Positions 1 through 8,950 of a DNA stretch of 64,000 nt are shown here, piece after piece. Each line of letters starts with the position of its first letter. Within the stretch, counting starts at the first letter, position 1. This DNA is from Gemmobacter aquatilis (lineage in GTDB: Bacteria; Pseudomonadota; Alphaproteobacteria; Rhodobacterales; Rhodobacteraceae): positions 349,372 through 413,371 of the forward strand of contig NZ_FOCE01000001.1 in assembly GCF_900110025.1 (NCBI RefSeq). Reading direction: 5' to 3'. The notes beneath the pieces were generated by a model. The model did no database searches. It had not been told where the DNA came from and saw nothing but the letters and a program-made list of their open reading frames with translations. The translations under genes were made by a program, and so were the position numbers.

Positions 1-133
1 CAGCGGTTTCATCGCCCCGGTGCAGGCGGTCATAGCTGCGATCCGAGGCGTCGCCCGACAGGAAGGCGCGCGCAGCGCTGCCCCAGCCCGCGTGGGTGAG
101 GAAGGCCTGCGACAGGTCTTTGCGCATGGTCAT
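1..133 (-). CDS. Aminoglycoside-phosphotransferase-family kinase (AmgK-like), N-terminus only
   Basis: Only the first 44 codons lie in the window; the gene runs off the left edge. The start is ATG at 133, overlapping the tsaE stop as ATGA, so the two are translationally coupled. The visible protein begins MTMRKDLSQAFL and contains GDASDRSYDRL, which resembles the GDAS-x-R-x-Y-x-R segment at the start of AmgK-type N-acetylmuramate/N-acetylglucosamine anomeric kinases. A tsaE-amgK-murU order is common in alphaproteobacteria and fits. The exact sugar substrate cannot be judged from this fragment. Confidence 0.6.
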   Translation of the reverse strand, partial: MTMRKDLSQAFLTHAGWGSAARAFLSGDASDRSYDRLHRGDETA

Positions 134-612
134 GCGGGCACCTGCCAATCGTGGGCCAGCGCAGTCCGCAGGTCGGGGTGGTGGGGGGCCATGACGCGGG
201 CGCGGCGGCCTTCCCCTTCGGGGGTCAGTGCCAGATGGATGGCGTCGGGTGGCGTCAGATCGCCAAGCCGGTCGGGCCATTCGACAAGGCAGATCGCGTT
301 TCGAAAGGCGGCCTCCAACCCCAGTTCAATCACCTCGTCGGGGTGGCCAAGGCGGTAAAGATCGGCGTGCCACAGATCGCCCGCCGGGTCTTCATAGGTT
401 TGCACCAGCGTGAAGGTGGGCGAGGGCACCTCGACTGCCGCACCCAGCCGTGCCCGGATCAGGGCGCGGGCGAGGTGGGTCTTGCCCGCGCCAATCGGGC
501 CGGACAGCAACACGGTGCTGCCGGGGCCCAGCCGCGCGGCCAGCCACTGGCCCAGCCGTTCGGTGGCGGCATCATCGGGCAGAAAGAACGAGATCGGGGC
601 GGGGGCTTCCAT
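130..612 (-). CDS. tsaE: tRNA threonylcarbamoyladenosine biosynthesis ATPase TsaE
   Basis: A 160-residue P-loop ATPase that works with TsaB, TsaD and TsaC to make t6A37 on ANN-decoding tRNAs. The Walker A motif GPIGAGKTHLARAL is near residues 37-50, followed by the family motif SPTFTLVQTYE and the HADLYRL segment. ATG at 612 was chosen because TsaE proteins begin shortly before the FFLPD-x-A-x-T strand; the longer frame upstream overlaps the preceding PAS gene. It lies 47 bp after the PAS gene and overlaps the kinase gene by 4 bp, so all three are probably one transcript. Its partner tsaD is also in the window, at 10579-11658. Confidence 0.93.
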   Translation of the reverse strand: MEAPAPISFFLPDDAATERLGQWLAARLGPGSTVLLSGPIGAGKTHLARALIRARLGAAVEVPSPTFTLVQTYEDPAGDLWHADLYRLGHPDEVIELGLEAAFRNAICLVEWPDRLGDLTPPDAIHLALTPEGEGRRARVMAPHHPDLRTALAHDWQVPA

Positions 613-659
613 GGCCGCAGTTTTACCGCCCCTGCCTGCCGCCGCAAGCCCGCCCGTTG

Positions 660-2231
660 TCAGGCAAGCTTGCGCCCGAAGCTGAGCGCGAGGGCCGCGG
701 TCTGCCCCTCGGCCTGCGCAAGCAGCTTGAACCGTGCGAGGGTGGCACCGCCGGGTAGAGGCGCAAAGCTGCATTCCAGCAGCCGCCCGTCAAGCAGGCG
801 CACTTCGCCATCAACCGGCGTGCGGTCTTCCGGCTGCGACCCGAACCGCTCTGCCTCGGCCCAGATCTGCGTCGTTCCGCTGCGGCTGCGCCAGTGGTCG
901 CAGATTGAGCGGAGCGTATCTCCGGCAATGGTTTCCGCAGGCGCATGGCCCCAAAGTTCGGAATAGGCGGCATTCGTCATCACCAGCAGCCCCGCCGGGG
1001 AAAACACCGCAAGTGCCTGATCCACCGCGTCGATCACCGCCTGGCTCAGCTCCAGATCGGCGCGATAGCGGCGGATGCGCGAAATCTCGGTCGAGATATC
1101 CTCGAACATCAGGGCCAGCGCGCCATTCGGATGGGGCCGGCCGATTACCTTGTATGTCTGGCCCGAGGGCAGGGCCCATGTCTCTTCAAACAGGCCCGAG
1201 GCGGCGGCGCGTTCCAGTTCGGACATCTGTTTGCGCCAACTGCGATAATCCTTCGGCTCGGGGATCATGTTGCGATCCCGCATGGCATCGAGAAAGGCAA
1301 ACAGGGTTGGCCGGGCCGACAGAAAATCCGGTGGCAGGCTGGACAGGTCCAGCAGGGCGGGGTTGAACAGTACAAGCTGGCGCTGCCGGTCGAAAATGGC
1401 CAGTCCGATGGGCAGATGCGCAAAGGTTTTGGTCAATGTCTGGGTGAAATCGCGCAGCGCGGTTTCAGCCTGCACCACGGCATCGGCGGGCAGGGCGAAG
1501 ACAAGCCAACCCTCGCCATCGGGTTTGACGGTCAGATTGAACCAGCGATCCGGTTTCCCGGGCACTGCGAGGCGCTGGTGAGTCTTGTCCTGCGCGCTGT
1601 GGATGCGATCAAACAGGCGGGGCAGGGGCCAGGCCAGATCCTGCCCAGCCTCCAGCCGGTCGATTGCAAGGGAGAGATAGACGGCATTCGCCCAGATCAC
1701 CTCACCTTCGCGCCCCTCGCGCCAGATCAGGATCGGCGCCTGCGCCACGGTGCCGCGCAGGCTTGTAAGCTCTTCCTGCACGGCGCGTTGGGTCAGCAGG
1801 TCAGGGCCTGCGCTGGCCGCCTGTTCGTCGGGGTCAAGCAGGCTGATCCGGGTCAACCCGCCCCGCGCTTCGGCGCGCAACAGCAGCGAAGCGCCTTCGC
1901 CAGAGGAGGCCAGCGTCAGGCGCCCCTCTTGTTGCAGCCGCAGAAGTTGCGTTTCAAAATCGGGAAAGCGCGGCGCAAGATAGCTGAGCAGGCGCACCCA
2001 GGGCGAGCCCGAAAGCCCGCCCAGCGACAGGAGGGCCCGTGCGCCCGGCGTTGCATCGACCAGCATGTCGCCATCGAACAGGAAGGTCGTGCCAGCCTGC
2101 ATATCAACAAAGATCGCACCTTTTGCGCGTGTCATCCGCGCCTGAAGGGCCGCCAGTGCAAGTACTCCGGCTGTTGCCGCCAGCGTCGCGCTCAGCAGCA
2201 ATGTCGCCGCCAGCACAAGATCTATTTCCAT
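660..2231 (-). CDS. PAS-domain membrane protein without a kinase domain (possible DivL-like)
   Basis: A 523-residue protein with one N-terminal transmembrane helix (about residues 6-28) followed by at least two PAS-like modules (about 260-380 and 390-500). It ends straight after the last PAS, with no HisKA or HATPase domain. In many alphaproteobacteria the cell-cycle pseudokinase DivL lies next to tsaE, and I recall rhodobacterial DivL proteins as lacking the C-terminal ATPase. A perfect CtrA box 53 bp upstream of the start (2284-2298) fits that idea. Assignment to DivL is inference from context; the PAS-only architecture is seen directly. Confidence 0.75.
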   Translation of the reverse strand: MEIDLVLAATLLLSATLAATAGVLALAALQARMTRAKGAIFVDMQAGTTFLFDGDMLVDATPGARALLSLGGLSGSPWVRLLSYLAPRFPDFETQLLRLQQEGRLTLASSGEGASLLLRAEARGGLTRISLLDPDEQAASAGPDLLTQRAVQEELTSLRGTVAQAPILIWREGREGEVIWANAVYLSLAIDRLEAGQDLAWPLPRLFDRIHSAQDKTHQRLAVPGKPDRWFNLTVKPDGEGWLVFALPADAVVQAETALRDFTQTLTKTFAHLPIGLAIFDRQRQLVLFNPALLDLSSLPPDFLSARPTLFAFLDAMRDRNMIPEPKDYRSWRKQMSELERAAASGLFEETWALPSGQTYKVIGRPHPNGALALMFEDISTEISRIRRYRADLELSQAVIDAVDQALAVFSPAGLLVMTNAAYSELWGHAPAETIAGDTLRSICDHWRSRSGTTQIWAEAERFGSQPEDRTPVDGEVRLLDGRLLECSFAPLPGGATLARFKLLAQAEGQTAALALSFGRKLA

Positions 2232-2283
2232 TTCTTATCCCCAAGGGCTTTGCGTCCTTTTGTGCAACCGTGGGAAGAGAAAG

Positions 2284-2298
2284 TTAATCATTCGTTAA
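2284..2298 (-). promoter_or_regulatory. CtrA-type full binding box
   Basis: Read on the minus strand this is TTAA-CGAATGA-TTAA followed by C, a perfect match to the CtrA consensus TTAA-N7-TTAAC. It lies about 53 bp upstream of the start of the PAS gene (2231) and far from the convergent regB 3' end, so it most likely controls the PAS-tsaE-kinase transcript. Confidence 0.65.
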
Positions 2299-2355
2299 AT
2301 GTATGGCAGAGTCGCACCCCGCATGGGAATTGCGGCTGATTGCAGCAATAAAATC

Positions 2356-3720
2356 TCACCTGTTCGGTGTATTTTCACCCAATCCGCCAACAGGCGCGAT
2401 GATCCGGGCCATCGGCCAGATGACTTCGACGATGGCGCCGCTGCGCTCGGACTGATTCTCTGTCAATGCATTGGCAAAGCTCAGTTCGGCGCCTGTCCGT
2501 TCCAGCAGGGTCTTGGCGATGAACAGGCCAAGACCCATCCCTTCGTATTCCGGGCGCAGCGCGGTATCCGGCGCGGGTTTGCGGCTGCGCATGAAAGGAT
2601 CGCCGATGCGCCCGATCAGTTGCGGCGGATAGCCCGGACCATCGTCAATGATGCGGATCTGCAGACGGCCTGCCGCCCATTCGCCCTCGACCCAGACTTG
2701 TGCGCGGGCAAAATCGACGGCGTTCTGGATCAGATTGCGCAGCCCGTGGATGATTTCAGGTTGGCGCAGGATCGTGGGCTCTGGCGTGGTGTCGTCGTTG
2801 CCCAGCAAGGCGAAATGGATCGTCTTGCCGCGGCCCATGTGCGGCTCTGCGGCCTCGCGCAGCACAGCGGACAAAGGGGCTTGGCGCAGCAGGCGGTCAT
2901 CCTTGCCCGCCCTGCCCATCGACCGCAGGATGTCGCGGCAGCGATCCGCCTGATCGCGGATCAGCTGCGCATCGGCCTGCAGGTCCGGCTGGTCCTCCAG
3001 CTCTTCCAGAAGTTCGGCGCTGACCAGTTTTATGGTTGCAAGCGGGGTGCCCAGTTCATGTGCCGCCGCCGCGACAACACCGCCCAGATCGGTCAGCTTC
3101 TGTTCGCGGGCCAGCGCCATCTGGGTGGCCAGCAGCGCATCCTGCATCGCGTGGATCTCTTCGGCCACGCGATGGGTATAGCTTCCCAGAAAGGCGATCC
3201 CGATCACCACGGCCAGCCAGAAGCCGAAACCGAACAGCGGCGGGACCGTGAAAACGGCGCCATCGGGCAGGGTCATCGGGATGCCGAACAGCGCCAGAAG
3301 CGTGACAAAGACGATTGCGGTTGCGCCCAGCAGCAGGGTCGCCCGCGCGTCCAGGGCCGTGGCCGAAATGGTGACCGGCGCAATGATCAGCAACGCAAAA
3401 GGATTGGTCATGCCGCCGGTCAGCAACAGCAGGGCGGCAAGTTGTGTCAGATCGAACAGCAGGGTGAAGAAGACCTGTCGTTCGGTCAGCCGGGTATTTT
3501 CGGGAAAAACGAAGACCGAGACAAGATTGGCAATGACCGAGGTGCCCACCACCAGATAGCACAAGCCGAAAGGCAGCCCGATGCCATAGGAATAATCGGC
3601 TGCGACCAGAGCGGTGATCTGCCCGATAATGGCGGCCCATCGCAACAGGATCAGCGTGCGCAGGCGTAGAAAATCGGTGCGCGTTTCGCGCGAAGGTGCG
3701 GCGAAGTTGGAGAAATGCAT
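2356..3720 (-). CDS. regB: Redox sensor histidine kinase RegB/PrrB
   Basis: A 454-residue membrane kinase that senses respiratory electron flow and phosphorylates RegA to control photosynthesis, CO2/N2 fixation and respiration genes. About six transmembrane helices lie in residues 20-180, with the ubiquinone-binding heptapeptide GGMTNPF at 102-108. The H-box AAAAHELGTPLATIK has His221, the redox-active cysteine lies in QADRCRDILRSMGR (Cys261), and the ATPase domain carries DDGPGYP and GMGLGLFIAK. ATG 3720 gives a length near known RegB (about 460); ATG 3732 is an alternative. It is divergent from prrC, with 93 bp between them, as in Rhodobacter. Confidence 0.97.
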   Translation of the reverse strand: MHFSNFAAPSRETRTDFLRLRTLILLRWAAIIGQITALVAADYSYGIGLPFGLCYLVVGTSVIANLVSVFVFPENTRLTERQVFFTLLFDLTQLAALLLLTGGMTNPFALLIIAPVTISATALDARATLLLGATAIVFVTLLALFGIPMTLPDGAVFTVPPLFGFGFWLAVVIGIAFLGSYTHRVAEEIHAMQDALLATQMALAREQKLTDLGGVVAAAAHELGTPLATIKLVSAELLEELEDQPDLQADAQLIRDQADRCRDILRSMGRAGKDDRLLRQAPLSAVLREAAEPHMGRGKTIHFALLGNDDTTPEPTILRQPEIIHGLRNLIQNAVDFARAQVWVEGEWAAGRLQIRIIDDGPGYPPQLIGRIGDPFMRSRKPAPDTALRPEYEGMGLGLFIAKTLLERTGAELSFANALTENQSERSGAIVEVIWPMARIIAPVGGLGENTPNR

Positions 3721-3813
3721 TGCGTGGCCCATGCTGTCGCAGGCTGATCTTTTGCCATTGTTAAGTCCGGCGGGTTGCGGGATCAATGCGCCAGCACAGC
3801 ACAGGGGACTCCG

Positions 3814-4446
3814 ATGTCGAAGCTTTTTGCAGGTCTGGCGGTTGCGACGGCGGTCGCGGTGGTGGGCGGCAGCTATGTTTGGGTTCAGCTGAACCAGAAA
3901 ACCGACCCCTTTGCGCAATGTCGGGCCGGGGCTGTGGGCGGTGGCGCGATCGGCGGGCCGTTCACGCTTGTCGATGAAACCGGCAAGACCGTAACCGACA
4001 AGGATGTGCTGACCAAACCCTCGCTGGTCTATTTCGGTTACACCTTCTGCCCGGATGTCTGCCCGCTGGACAATACGCGCAATGCCGAAGCTGTCGATCT
4101 GCTGGAAAGCCGCGGTTATGACGTGACGCCGGTGTTCATCTCGATCGACCCGGCCCGCGATACACCAGAGGTTGTGGCGGATTTCACGGATAATCTGCAT
4201 CCACGCATGATCGGCCTGACCGGCACGCCGGAACAGGTGAAAGCTGCGTCTCTGGCCTACAAGACCTATTTCAAGGTGCAGGAGGGCGACCCGGAGTTTT
4301 ACCTCGTCGATCACAGCACGTTCACCTATCTGATGCTGCCCGGCAGCGGGTTTGCCGATTTCTTCAAGCGCGAAGCCACGGCCGAAGAAATGGCGGATCG
4401 CGTGGCCTGTTTCGTCGATGCGGCAAAGACCGTTGCGCAAAATTGA
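3814..4446 (+). CDS. prrC: SCO1/SenC-family copper chaperone PrrC
   Basis: A 210-residue membrane-anchored periplasmic thioredoxin-fold protein that delivers copper to cytochrome oxidase and is linked to RegB/PrrB signalling. It has an N-terminal anchor (about residues 5-24), the copper/redox motif CPDVC at 79-83, and the conserved VDHSTFTYLM segment containing the metal-ligand histidine. ATG 3814 was preferred over 3775 because it places the anchor at the N-terminus. It sits between divergent regB and downstream regA. Confidence 0.95.
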   Translation: MSKLFAGLAVATAVAVVGGSYVWVQLNQKTDPFAQCRAGAVGGGAIGGPFTLVDETGKTVTDKDVLTKPSLVYFGYTFCPDVCPLDNTRNAEAVDLLESRGYDVTPVFISIDPARDTPEVVADFTDNLHPRMIGLTGTPEQVKAASLAYKTYFKVQEGDPEFYLVDHSTFTYLMLPGSGFADFFKREATAEEMADRVACFVDAAKTVAQN

Positions 4447-4503
4447 CCTGCGGCATAAAGCGGCCTAGGTTTGCGCGGATAGCGCAGGACAGGGGAAGAA
4501 TGA

Positions 4504-5058
4504 ATGGCTGAAGATCTGGGTGCCGAACTCGGGGCGGATCGGTCGCTTCTGCTTGTCGATGATGACGAGCCTTTTGTGAAACGTCTGGCCAAGGCCATGG
4601 AAAAGCGCGGGTTTATCCCGGAAACGGCAGAAAGCGTTGCGGCGGGCAAGGCCATCGCCCTGGCGCGACCGCCGGCCTATGCCGTGGTGGACCTTCGGCT
4701 GGAAGATGGCAACGGGTTGGATGTGGTCGAGGTGCTGCGCGAAAAACGCCCCGATTGCCGCATCGTTGTGCTGACCGGCTATGGCGCGATTGCGACGGCG
4801 GTTGCGGCGGTGAAGATCGGGGCCACGGATTACCTGTCCAAACCTGCGGATGCCAATGAAGTGACAAATGCGCTGCTGTCGCGGGGGGAGTTGCTGCCCG
4901 ACCCGCCAGAAAATCCGATGTCGGCGGATCGCGTTCGGTGGGAACATATTCAGCGGGTCTACGAGATGTGCGACCGCAATGTTTCGGAAACCGCGCGGCG
5001 ACTGAATATGCACCGGCGTACCCTTCAGCGAATTCTCGCAAAGCGCAGCCCAAAATAG
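4504..5058 (+). CDS. regA: Response regulator RegA/PrrA
   Basis: A 184-residue cytoplasmic DNA-binding regulator, cognate to RegB. The receiver domain has the acidic pocket LLVDDDEP (about 17-23), phospho-acceptor Asp63 in VVDLRLEDGNG, and conserved Thr and Lys in LTGYGA and SKPAD. A short proline-containing linker leads to a Fis-type helix-turn-helix, NVSETARRLNMHRRTLQRIL, at the C-terminus. The length and layout match RegA/PrrA exactly. The in-frame upstream ATG at 4500 is in another frame and closes at once, so 4504 is the start. Confidence 0.97.
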   Translation: MAEDLGAELGADRSLLLVDDDEPFVKRLAKAMEKRGFIPETAESVAAGKAIALARPPAYAVVDLRLEDGNGLDVVEVLREKRPDCRIVVLTGYGAIATAVAAVKIGATDYLSKPADANEVTNALLSRGELLPDPPENPMSADRVRWEHIQRVYEMCDRNVSETARRLNMHRRTLQRILAKRSPK

Positions 5059-5170
5059 TTGCTGAATTAACTCTCATTCCTTATAGCCAGAGTTACCTTG
5101 TGTGATTGCAGGTTATACCGGCGCTTTTGTCGGACGACTGCACAGAGCAACAACTGGCAAAGGGAATACA

Positions 5171-5479
5171 ATGGATCTCAACGCGCTTTCGTTGAAAGAA
5201 CTCAAGGATCTTCAGGTACAGGTTGCAAAAGCGATCACATCTTATGAAGATCGTAAAAAGAAAGACGCATTGGCCGAACTGGAAGAGCGCGCGCGCGCCC
5301 TTGGGTTTTCATTGGCAGAGTTGACGGGCGTTCAGGTTGTGCGCAAACGGGCACCGGCTTCTGCCAAATATGCGAACCCGGAAAATCCGGCTGAAACCTG
5401 GTCGGGCCGCGGACGCAAGCCGCGTTGGTTCGAGGCTGCGCTGCGCAGCGGGAGATCGGTGGAAGATATGGTGCTTTAA
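5171..5479 (+). CDS. hvrA: H-NS-family nucleoid protein HvrA
   Basis: A 102-residue H-NS-like protein. The N-terminal two-thirds is a coiled-coil oligomerisation region (LSLKELKDLQVQVAKAI and onward). The C-terminus carries the DNA-binding core NPENPAETWSGRGRKPRWF, the H-NS TWTGRGRxPxW motif. In Rhodobacter capsulatus hvrA lies beside regA and ahcY and affects light-regulated photosynthesis genes; the same order is seen here. Start ATG 5171 has AAGGGA upstream. The stop overlaps the convergent HD-hydrolase stop by 4 bp. Confidence 0.92.
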   Translation: MDLNALSLKELKDLQVQVAKAITSYEDRKKKDALAELEERARALGFSLAELTGVQVVRKRAPASAKYANPENPAETWSGRGRKPRWFEAALRSGRSVEDMVL

Positions 5480-6096
5480 GCATCCATCTCTGACAGAAGC
5501 GCGTGGTGGCGGGCGGTGTAATCCGCCCGCGCCGCTGCAGGGGGACGCAAGCGGATGGCCAGATTGGCCAGCAGTTCATCCGCAGGGCGACCAAACAGCC
5601 GGTTGGCCTCGGCTTCGGAAAACCCGGCGATCTGGACGGCCTCCAGCCAGGCAGAAACCTTGTCGGCGGCCTTGATTGCCTTCTTGATGGGCGCGGGCAG
5701 GGTGGCGGGCAGGCCAAAGCGGATGTGGATCGCGGCTGTCAGGCGCAGGTCCAATTCGCCATAGGCAGGGCCGATTGCAGATTTCACCGGGCTGATCATG
5801 TCGCCGATCACATACTCAGGCGCATCATGCAGCAATGCCGCAAGACGCCAGCAGGCGGCGATGCCGGGGTTTTGTCGGTCGAAGATATCTTCCACTAGCA
5901 GCGAATGTTCGGCGACAGAATAGGGAAAATCGCCCCGCGTCTGCCCGTTCCAGCGCGCGACGAAGGCAAGGCCGTGGGCGATGTCTTCGATCTCGATATC
6001 CATCGGCGTCGGGTCCAGCAGGTCGAGTCGCCGCCCGGACAGCATCCGTTGCCAGGCCCGGGGTTGCTTTCCGCGATTGTTTCCATCTCTCGCCAT
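5476..6096 (-). CDS. HD-domain phosphohydrolase (YfbR-like)
   Basis: A 206-residue HD-superfamily metal hydrolase. The metal-binding residues are visible as [23 protein letters not shown] and the later KAADK aspartate. This arrangement resembles 5'-nucleotidase YfbR and related HD hydrolases found beside ahcY in Rhodobacteraceae. The substrate is unknown, probably a nucleotide. It is divergent from ahcY, with 85 bp between the starts. Confidence 0.8.
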   Translation of the reverse strand: MARDGNNRGKQPRAWQRMLSGRRLDLLDPTPMDIEIEDIAHGLAFVARWNGQTRGDFPYSVAEHSLLVEDIFDRQNPGIAACWRLAALLHDAPEYVIGDMISPVKSAIGPAYGELDLRLTAAIHIRFGLPATLPAPIKKAIKAADKVSAWLEAVQIAGFSEAEANRLFGRPADELLANLAIRLRPPAAARADYTARHHALLSEMDA

Positions 6097-6181
6097 AATT
6101 CGACCCGAATTCCCTGAACATTGTCCGCCCCGCGTCAGAGTGCTATCTCAGCGGCAATCGACATGGCAAGGAGTGCGGCGA

Positions 6182-7582
6182 ATGCCGAAGGATTACATCG
6201 TCAAGGACATTGCGTTGGCCGATTTCGGCCGCAAGGAACTGGATATTGCGGAAACCGAAATGCCGGGCCTGATGGCCTTGCGCGAGGAATACGGCGCGGC
6301 GCAACCGCTCAAAGGCGCCCGCATTGCCGGGTCGCTGCACATGACGATCCAGACGGCCGTTCTGATCGAAACGCTGAAGGCGCTGGGCGCGGATGTGCGC
6401 TGGGCCTCGTGCAACATCTTCTCGACGCAGGATCACGCGGCGGCGGCCATTGCGGCCAGCGGCACGCCTGTTTTTGCGATCAAGGGCGAAACCCTTGAGG
6501 AATATTGGGATTACACCGACCGTATCTTCCAGTTCGGCGGCGAGGGTGGCACCTGTAACATGATCCTCGACGATGGCGGGGATGCCACGCTGTATATCCT
6601 GATGGGCGCGCGGGTCGAGGCGGGTGAAACCGGCCTGATCGAAGTGCCGACCTCGGAAGAGGAAATCTGCCTGTTCAACCAGATCAAGAAGCGTCTGGCC
6701 GCCTCGCCCGGCTGGTTCACCAAGCAGCGCGAAGCGATCAAGGGGGTTTCGGAAGAAACCACCACCGGCGTGCATCGCCTGTATGATCTGCACAAGAAGG
6801 GCCAGCTTCCCTTCCCCGCGATCAACGTCAATGACTCGGTCACCAAGTCGAAATTCGACAACAAATATGGCTGCAAGGAATCGCTGGTCGATGGCATCCG
6901 CCGGGCGACCGACACGATGATGGCCGGCAAGGTCGCCGTGGTTTGCGGCTATGGCGACGTGGGCAAAGGTTCTGCCGCCTCGCTGCGCGGCGCGGGCGCG
7001 CGGGTGAAGGTGACCGAGGTCGATCCGATCTGCGCCTTGCAAGCGGCGATGGACGGGTTCGAGGTTGTGGTGCTGGAAGACGTGGTGGCGGATGCCGACA
7101 TCTTCATCACCACCACCGGCAACAAGGACGTGATCCGCATCGAGCATGTGCGCGAGATGAAGGACATGGCGATCGTCGGCAATATCGGCCATTTCGACAA
7201 TGAAATTCAGGTCGCCGCGCTGAAGAACCACAAATGGACCAATATCAAGGACCAGGTGGACATGATCACGATGCCTTCGGGCGCGCGGATCATCCTGCTG
7301 TCGGAAGGGCGTCTGCTGAACCTCGGCAACGCCACAGGCCACCCGTCCTTCGTGATGTCGGCCAGCTTTACCAATCAGGTTCTGGCGCAGATCGAACTGT
7401 GGACCAAGGGGCAGGACTATGCGCCGGGCGTCTATATCCTGCCGAAAGCGCTGGATGAGAAGGTCGCCCGCCTGCATCTGAAGAAGATCGGCGTGAAGCT
7501 GACGGAACTGCGTCCCGATCAGGCCGACTACATCGGCGTGAAGGTCGAAGGGCCGTTCAAATCCGATCACTATCGCTACTGA
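6182..7582 (+). CDS. ahcY: Adenosylhomocysteinase
   Basis: A 466-residue cytoplasmic NAD-dependent enzyme that hydrolyses S-adenosylhomocysteine to adenosine and homocysteine. Conserved blocks are [48 protein letters not shown], the NAD-binding [13 protein letters not shown] and the C-terminal KSDHYRY. ATG 6182 has AAGGAG about 10 bp upstream. Frame upstream of this overlaps the divergent HD gene and lacks family similarity. A strong terminator follows at 7601. Confidence 0.98.
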   Translation: MPKDYIVKDIALADFGRKELDIAETEMPGLMALREEYGAAQPLKGARIAGSLHMTIQTAVLIETLKALGADVRWASCNIFSTQDHAAAAIAASGTPVFAIKGETLEEYWDYTDRIFQFGGEGGTCNMILDDGGDATLYILMGARVEAGETGLIEVPTSEEEICLFNQIKKRLAASPGWFTKQREAIKGVSEETTTGVHRLYDLHKKGQLPFPAINVNDSVTKSKFDNKYGCKESLVDGIRRATDTMMAGKVAVVCGYGDVGKGSAASLRGAGARVKVTEVDPICALQAAMDGFEVVVLEDVVADADIFITTTGNKDVIRIEHVREMKDMAIVGNIGHFDNEIQVAALKNHKWTNIKDQVDMITMPSGARIILLSEGRLLNLGNATGHPSFVMSASFTNQVLAQIELWTKGQDYAPGVYILPKALDEKVARLHLKKIGVKLTELRPDQADYIGVKVEGPFKSDHYRY

Positions 7583-7600
7583 GGCGCTATTGCACCAGAG

Positions 7601-7640
7601 AAGGCCCCGCCATTGCCATTGCGGGGCCTTCCATTTGTCA
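7601..7640 (+). terminator. Rho-independent terminator of ahcY
   Basis: Perfect 10-bp stem AAGGCCCCGC / GCGGGGCCTT with a 10-base loop, 18 bp after the ahcY stop. The T content after the stem is only moderate. Confidence 0.8.
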
Positions 7641-7717
7641 GATCGCCAAGTGAGCGTCTATAATTCGGCAACAATGAACCGAAGCCGAAGTGTTTCGTCG
7701 TGTGTGAGGGCAGCAGA

Positions 7718-8293
7718 ATGGAAGAAACGAAGCGAGAGCGTGTACGCCGCCGGTTGCTGGGGCTGATGCCCAAAGGCGCAAAGGCGGCAGAGATCGGTGT
7801 CTGGGAAGGCGCATTCAGCAAGCGGATCATGGAAATCTGCGAGCCGAGCGAGCTTCATCTGATCGACCCGTGGCTTTATCAGCCGGAATTCGGCAATACC
7901 GGGTTTGGCCGCAAGAAGAATGAAAACCTGATGGAAGTGAAATATCAGGATGTCGTCGCCATGTTCAAGGACGAGCCGCGGGTGAAGATTCACCGCGCGA
8001 CCTCCGAAGCGGCGCTGAGCGCACTGCCTGACGCCTCGCTGGACTGGGTCTATATTGACGGAAACCACAACGAGCCCTTCGTCGGTCAGGATCTGGCGCT
8101 GTGCCTGCAAAAGGTGAAGCATGACGGGCTGATCTGCGGCGACGATTTCAACTGGATGTCGGATGCACAGGGTGCCCCGGTCAAAAGCGCGGTCGAAGCG
8201 GTGCTGGCGGAACTGGGCGATCAGGCGGAACTGAAGCTGATGGCCAACCAGTATATCATCACGCTCAAACGCCCTGCGCCAGTTGCCGCCTGA
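7718..8293 (+). CDS. Class I SAM-dependent methyltransferase
   Basis: A 191-residue protein of the Methyltransf_24 type. The SAM-binding glycine-rich motif AAEIGVWEGAFSK lies near residues 23-35, the acidic residue that should hold the ribose is in LHLIDPW, and motif IV is LDWVYIDGNHN. Substrate unknown. ATG 7718 is preceded by GGGCAGCAG rather than a strong ribosome site; ATG 7700 is a possible alternative. It is transcribed separately from ahcY, after its terminator. Confidence 0.8.
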   Translation: MEETKRERVRRRLLGLMPKGAKAAEIGVWEGAFSKRIMEICEPSELHLIDPWLYQPEFGNTGFGRKKNENLMEVKYQDVVAMFKDEPRVKIHRATSEAALSALPDASLDWVYIDGNHNEPFVGQDLALCLQKVKHDGLICGDDFNWMSDAQGAPVKSAVEAVLAELGDQAELKLMANQYIITLKRPAPVAA

Positions 8294-8400
8294 GCGGCGA
8301 AGTTGCGACGATAATTCCCTTTGTCGCTCTGCTGGCTTGTCCTAGTCTTTTGCCCAATGCCGGATCAAACCGGCGTCGGGACATTCAGGAAGGGCTGGAC

Positions 8401-8742
8401 ATGAGCAAGAGAGACGAACTGATCGCCAAGTACGCCGAAGACCTGCGCAGCAAATGCGGGATGGAACCGGATCTGGATCTTCTGACGAAGGTCACCATCG
8501 GCTGCGGCCCCGCGATCTATAACGCTGACAGCGAGACCGTTGCCGCATCGTCTTCTGACGAGCTGGAGACGGTCCGCAAGAATTTCCTGATCAAGAAGCT
8601 GGGTCTGGAAGACAGCCCGGCGCTGATGGAGGCGATCACCGCCGTTGTTGACATTTACGGTAAGTCCGAGCGCAACAAGTACCGTGCGGTGGTCTATTAC
8701 ATGCTGGTCAAACATTTCGGCAAGGAAGCAGTCTACAAATAA
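8401..8742 (+). CDS. DUF2853-family protein
   Basis: A 113-residue soluble protein starting MSKRDELIAKYAEDLR and ending YYMLVKHFGKEAVYK, recognised as the small alpha-helical DUF2853 family. Biochemical function unknown. ATG 8401 has AGGAAGG about 9 bp upstream. It is monocistronic, followed by a terminator. Confidence 0.8.
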   Translation: MSKRDELIAKYAEDLRSKCGMEPDLDLLTKVTIGCGPAIYNADSETVAASSSDELETVRKNFLIKKLGLEDSPALMEAITAVVDIYGKSERNKYRAVVYYMLVKHFGKEAVYK

Positions 8743-8766
8743 GCCGCTCTGAGCCGGAACCCCTGT

Positions 8767-8800
8767 ATATGCCCGCCTCTGGCGGGCATATTCGATTAAA
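8767..8800 (+). terminator. Rho-independent terminator after DUF2853 gene
   Basis: An 11-bp stem (ATATGCCCGCC / GGCGGGCATAT) with a 3-base loop, followed by the T/A-rich ATTCGATTAAAA. Confidence 0.75.
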
Positions 8801-8917
8801 ATGCCGCTGGCTTTGGCTTTGCGAAATGCGCCGCGCCGCGCTAGCCTGAAATTCAGGGCAGGACGCCCGGGACCAATATCAGAACACGTGTGGTGCTATG
8901 GGAGCACGTGGGGTGGA

Positions 8918-8948
8918 TGGAGGGTCCCGTTGGGGTCGGGGCCCTCCA
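8918..8948. repeat. Inverted repeat at the 3' end of the EVE gene
   Basis: Eleven-bp arms TGGAGGGTCCC / GGGGCCCTCCA (one G-T pair) lie immediately beyond the EVE gene stop at 8951. It is probably a transcript-end hairpin, though no T-run follows on the minus strand. Confidence 0.5.
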
Positions 8949-8950
8949 AT

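Noticed and set aside
3721..4440. Upstream extension of regB to a 694-residue frame
   Set aside because: The extension is antisense to prrC; RegB homologues start near 3720.
6097..6181. SAM/SAH riboswitch before ahcY
   Set aside because: Only 85 bp are available and I could not find the conserved stems.
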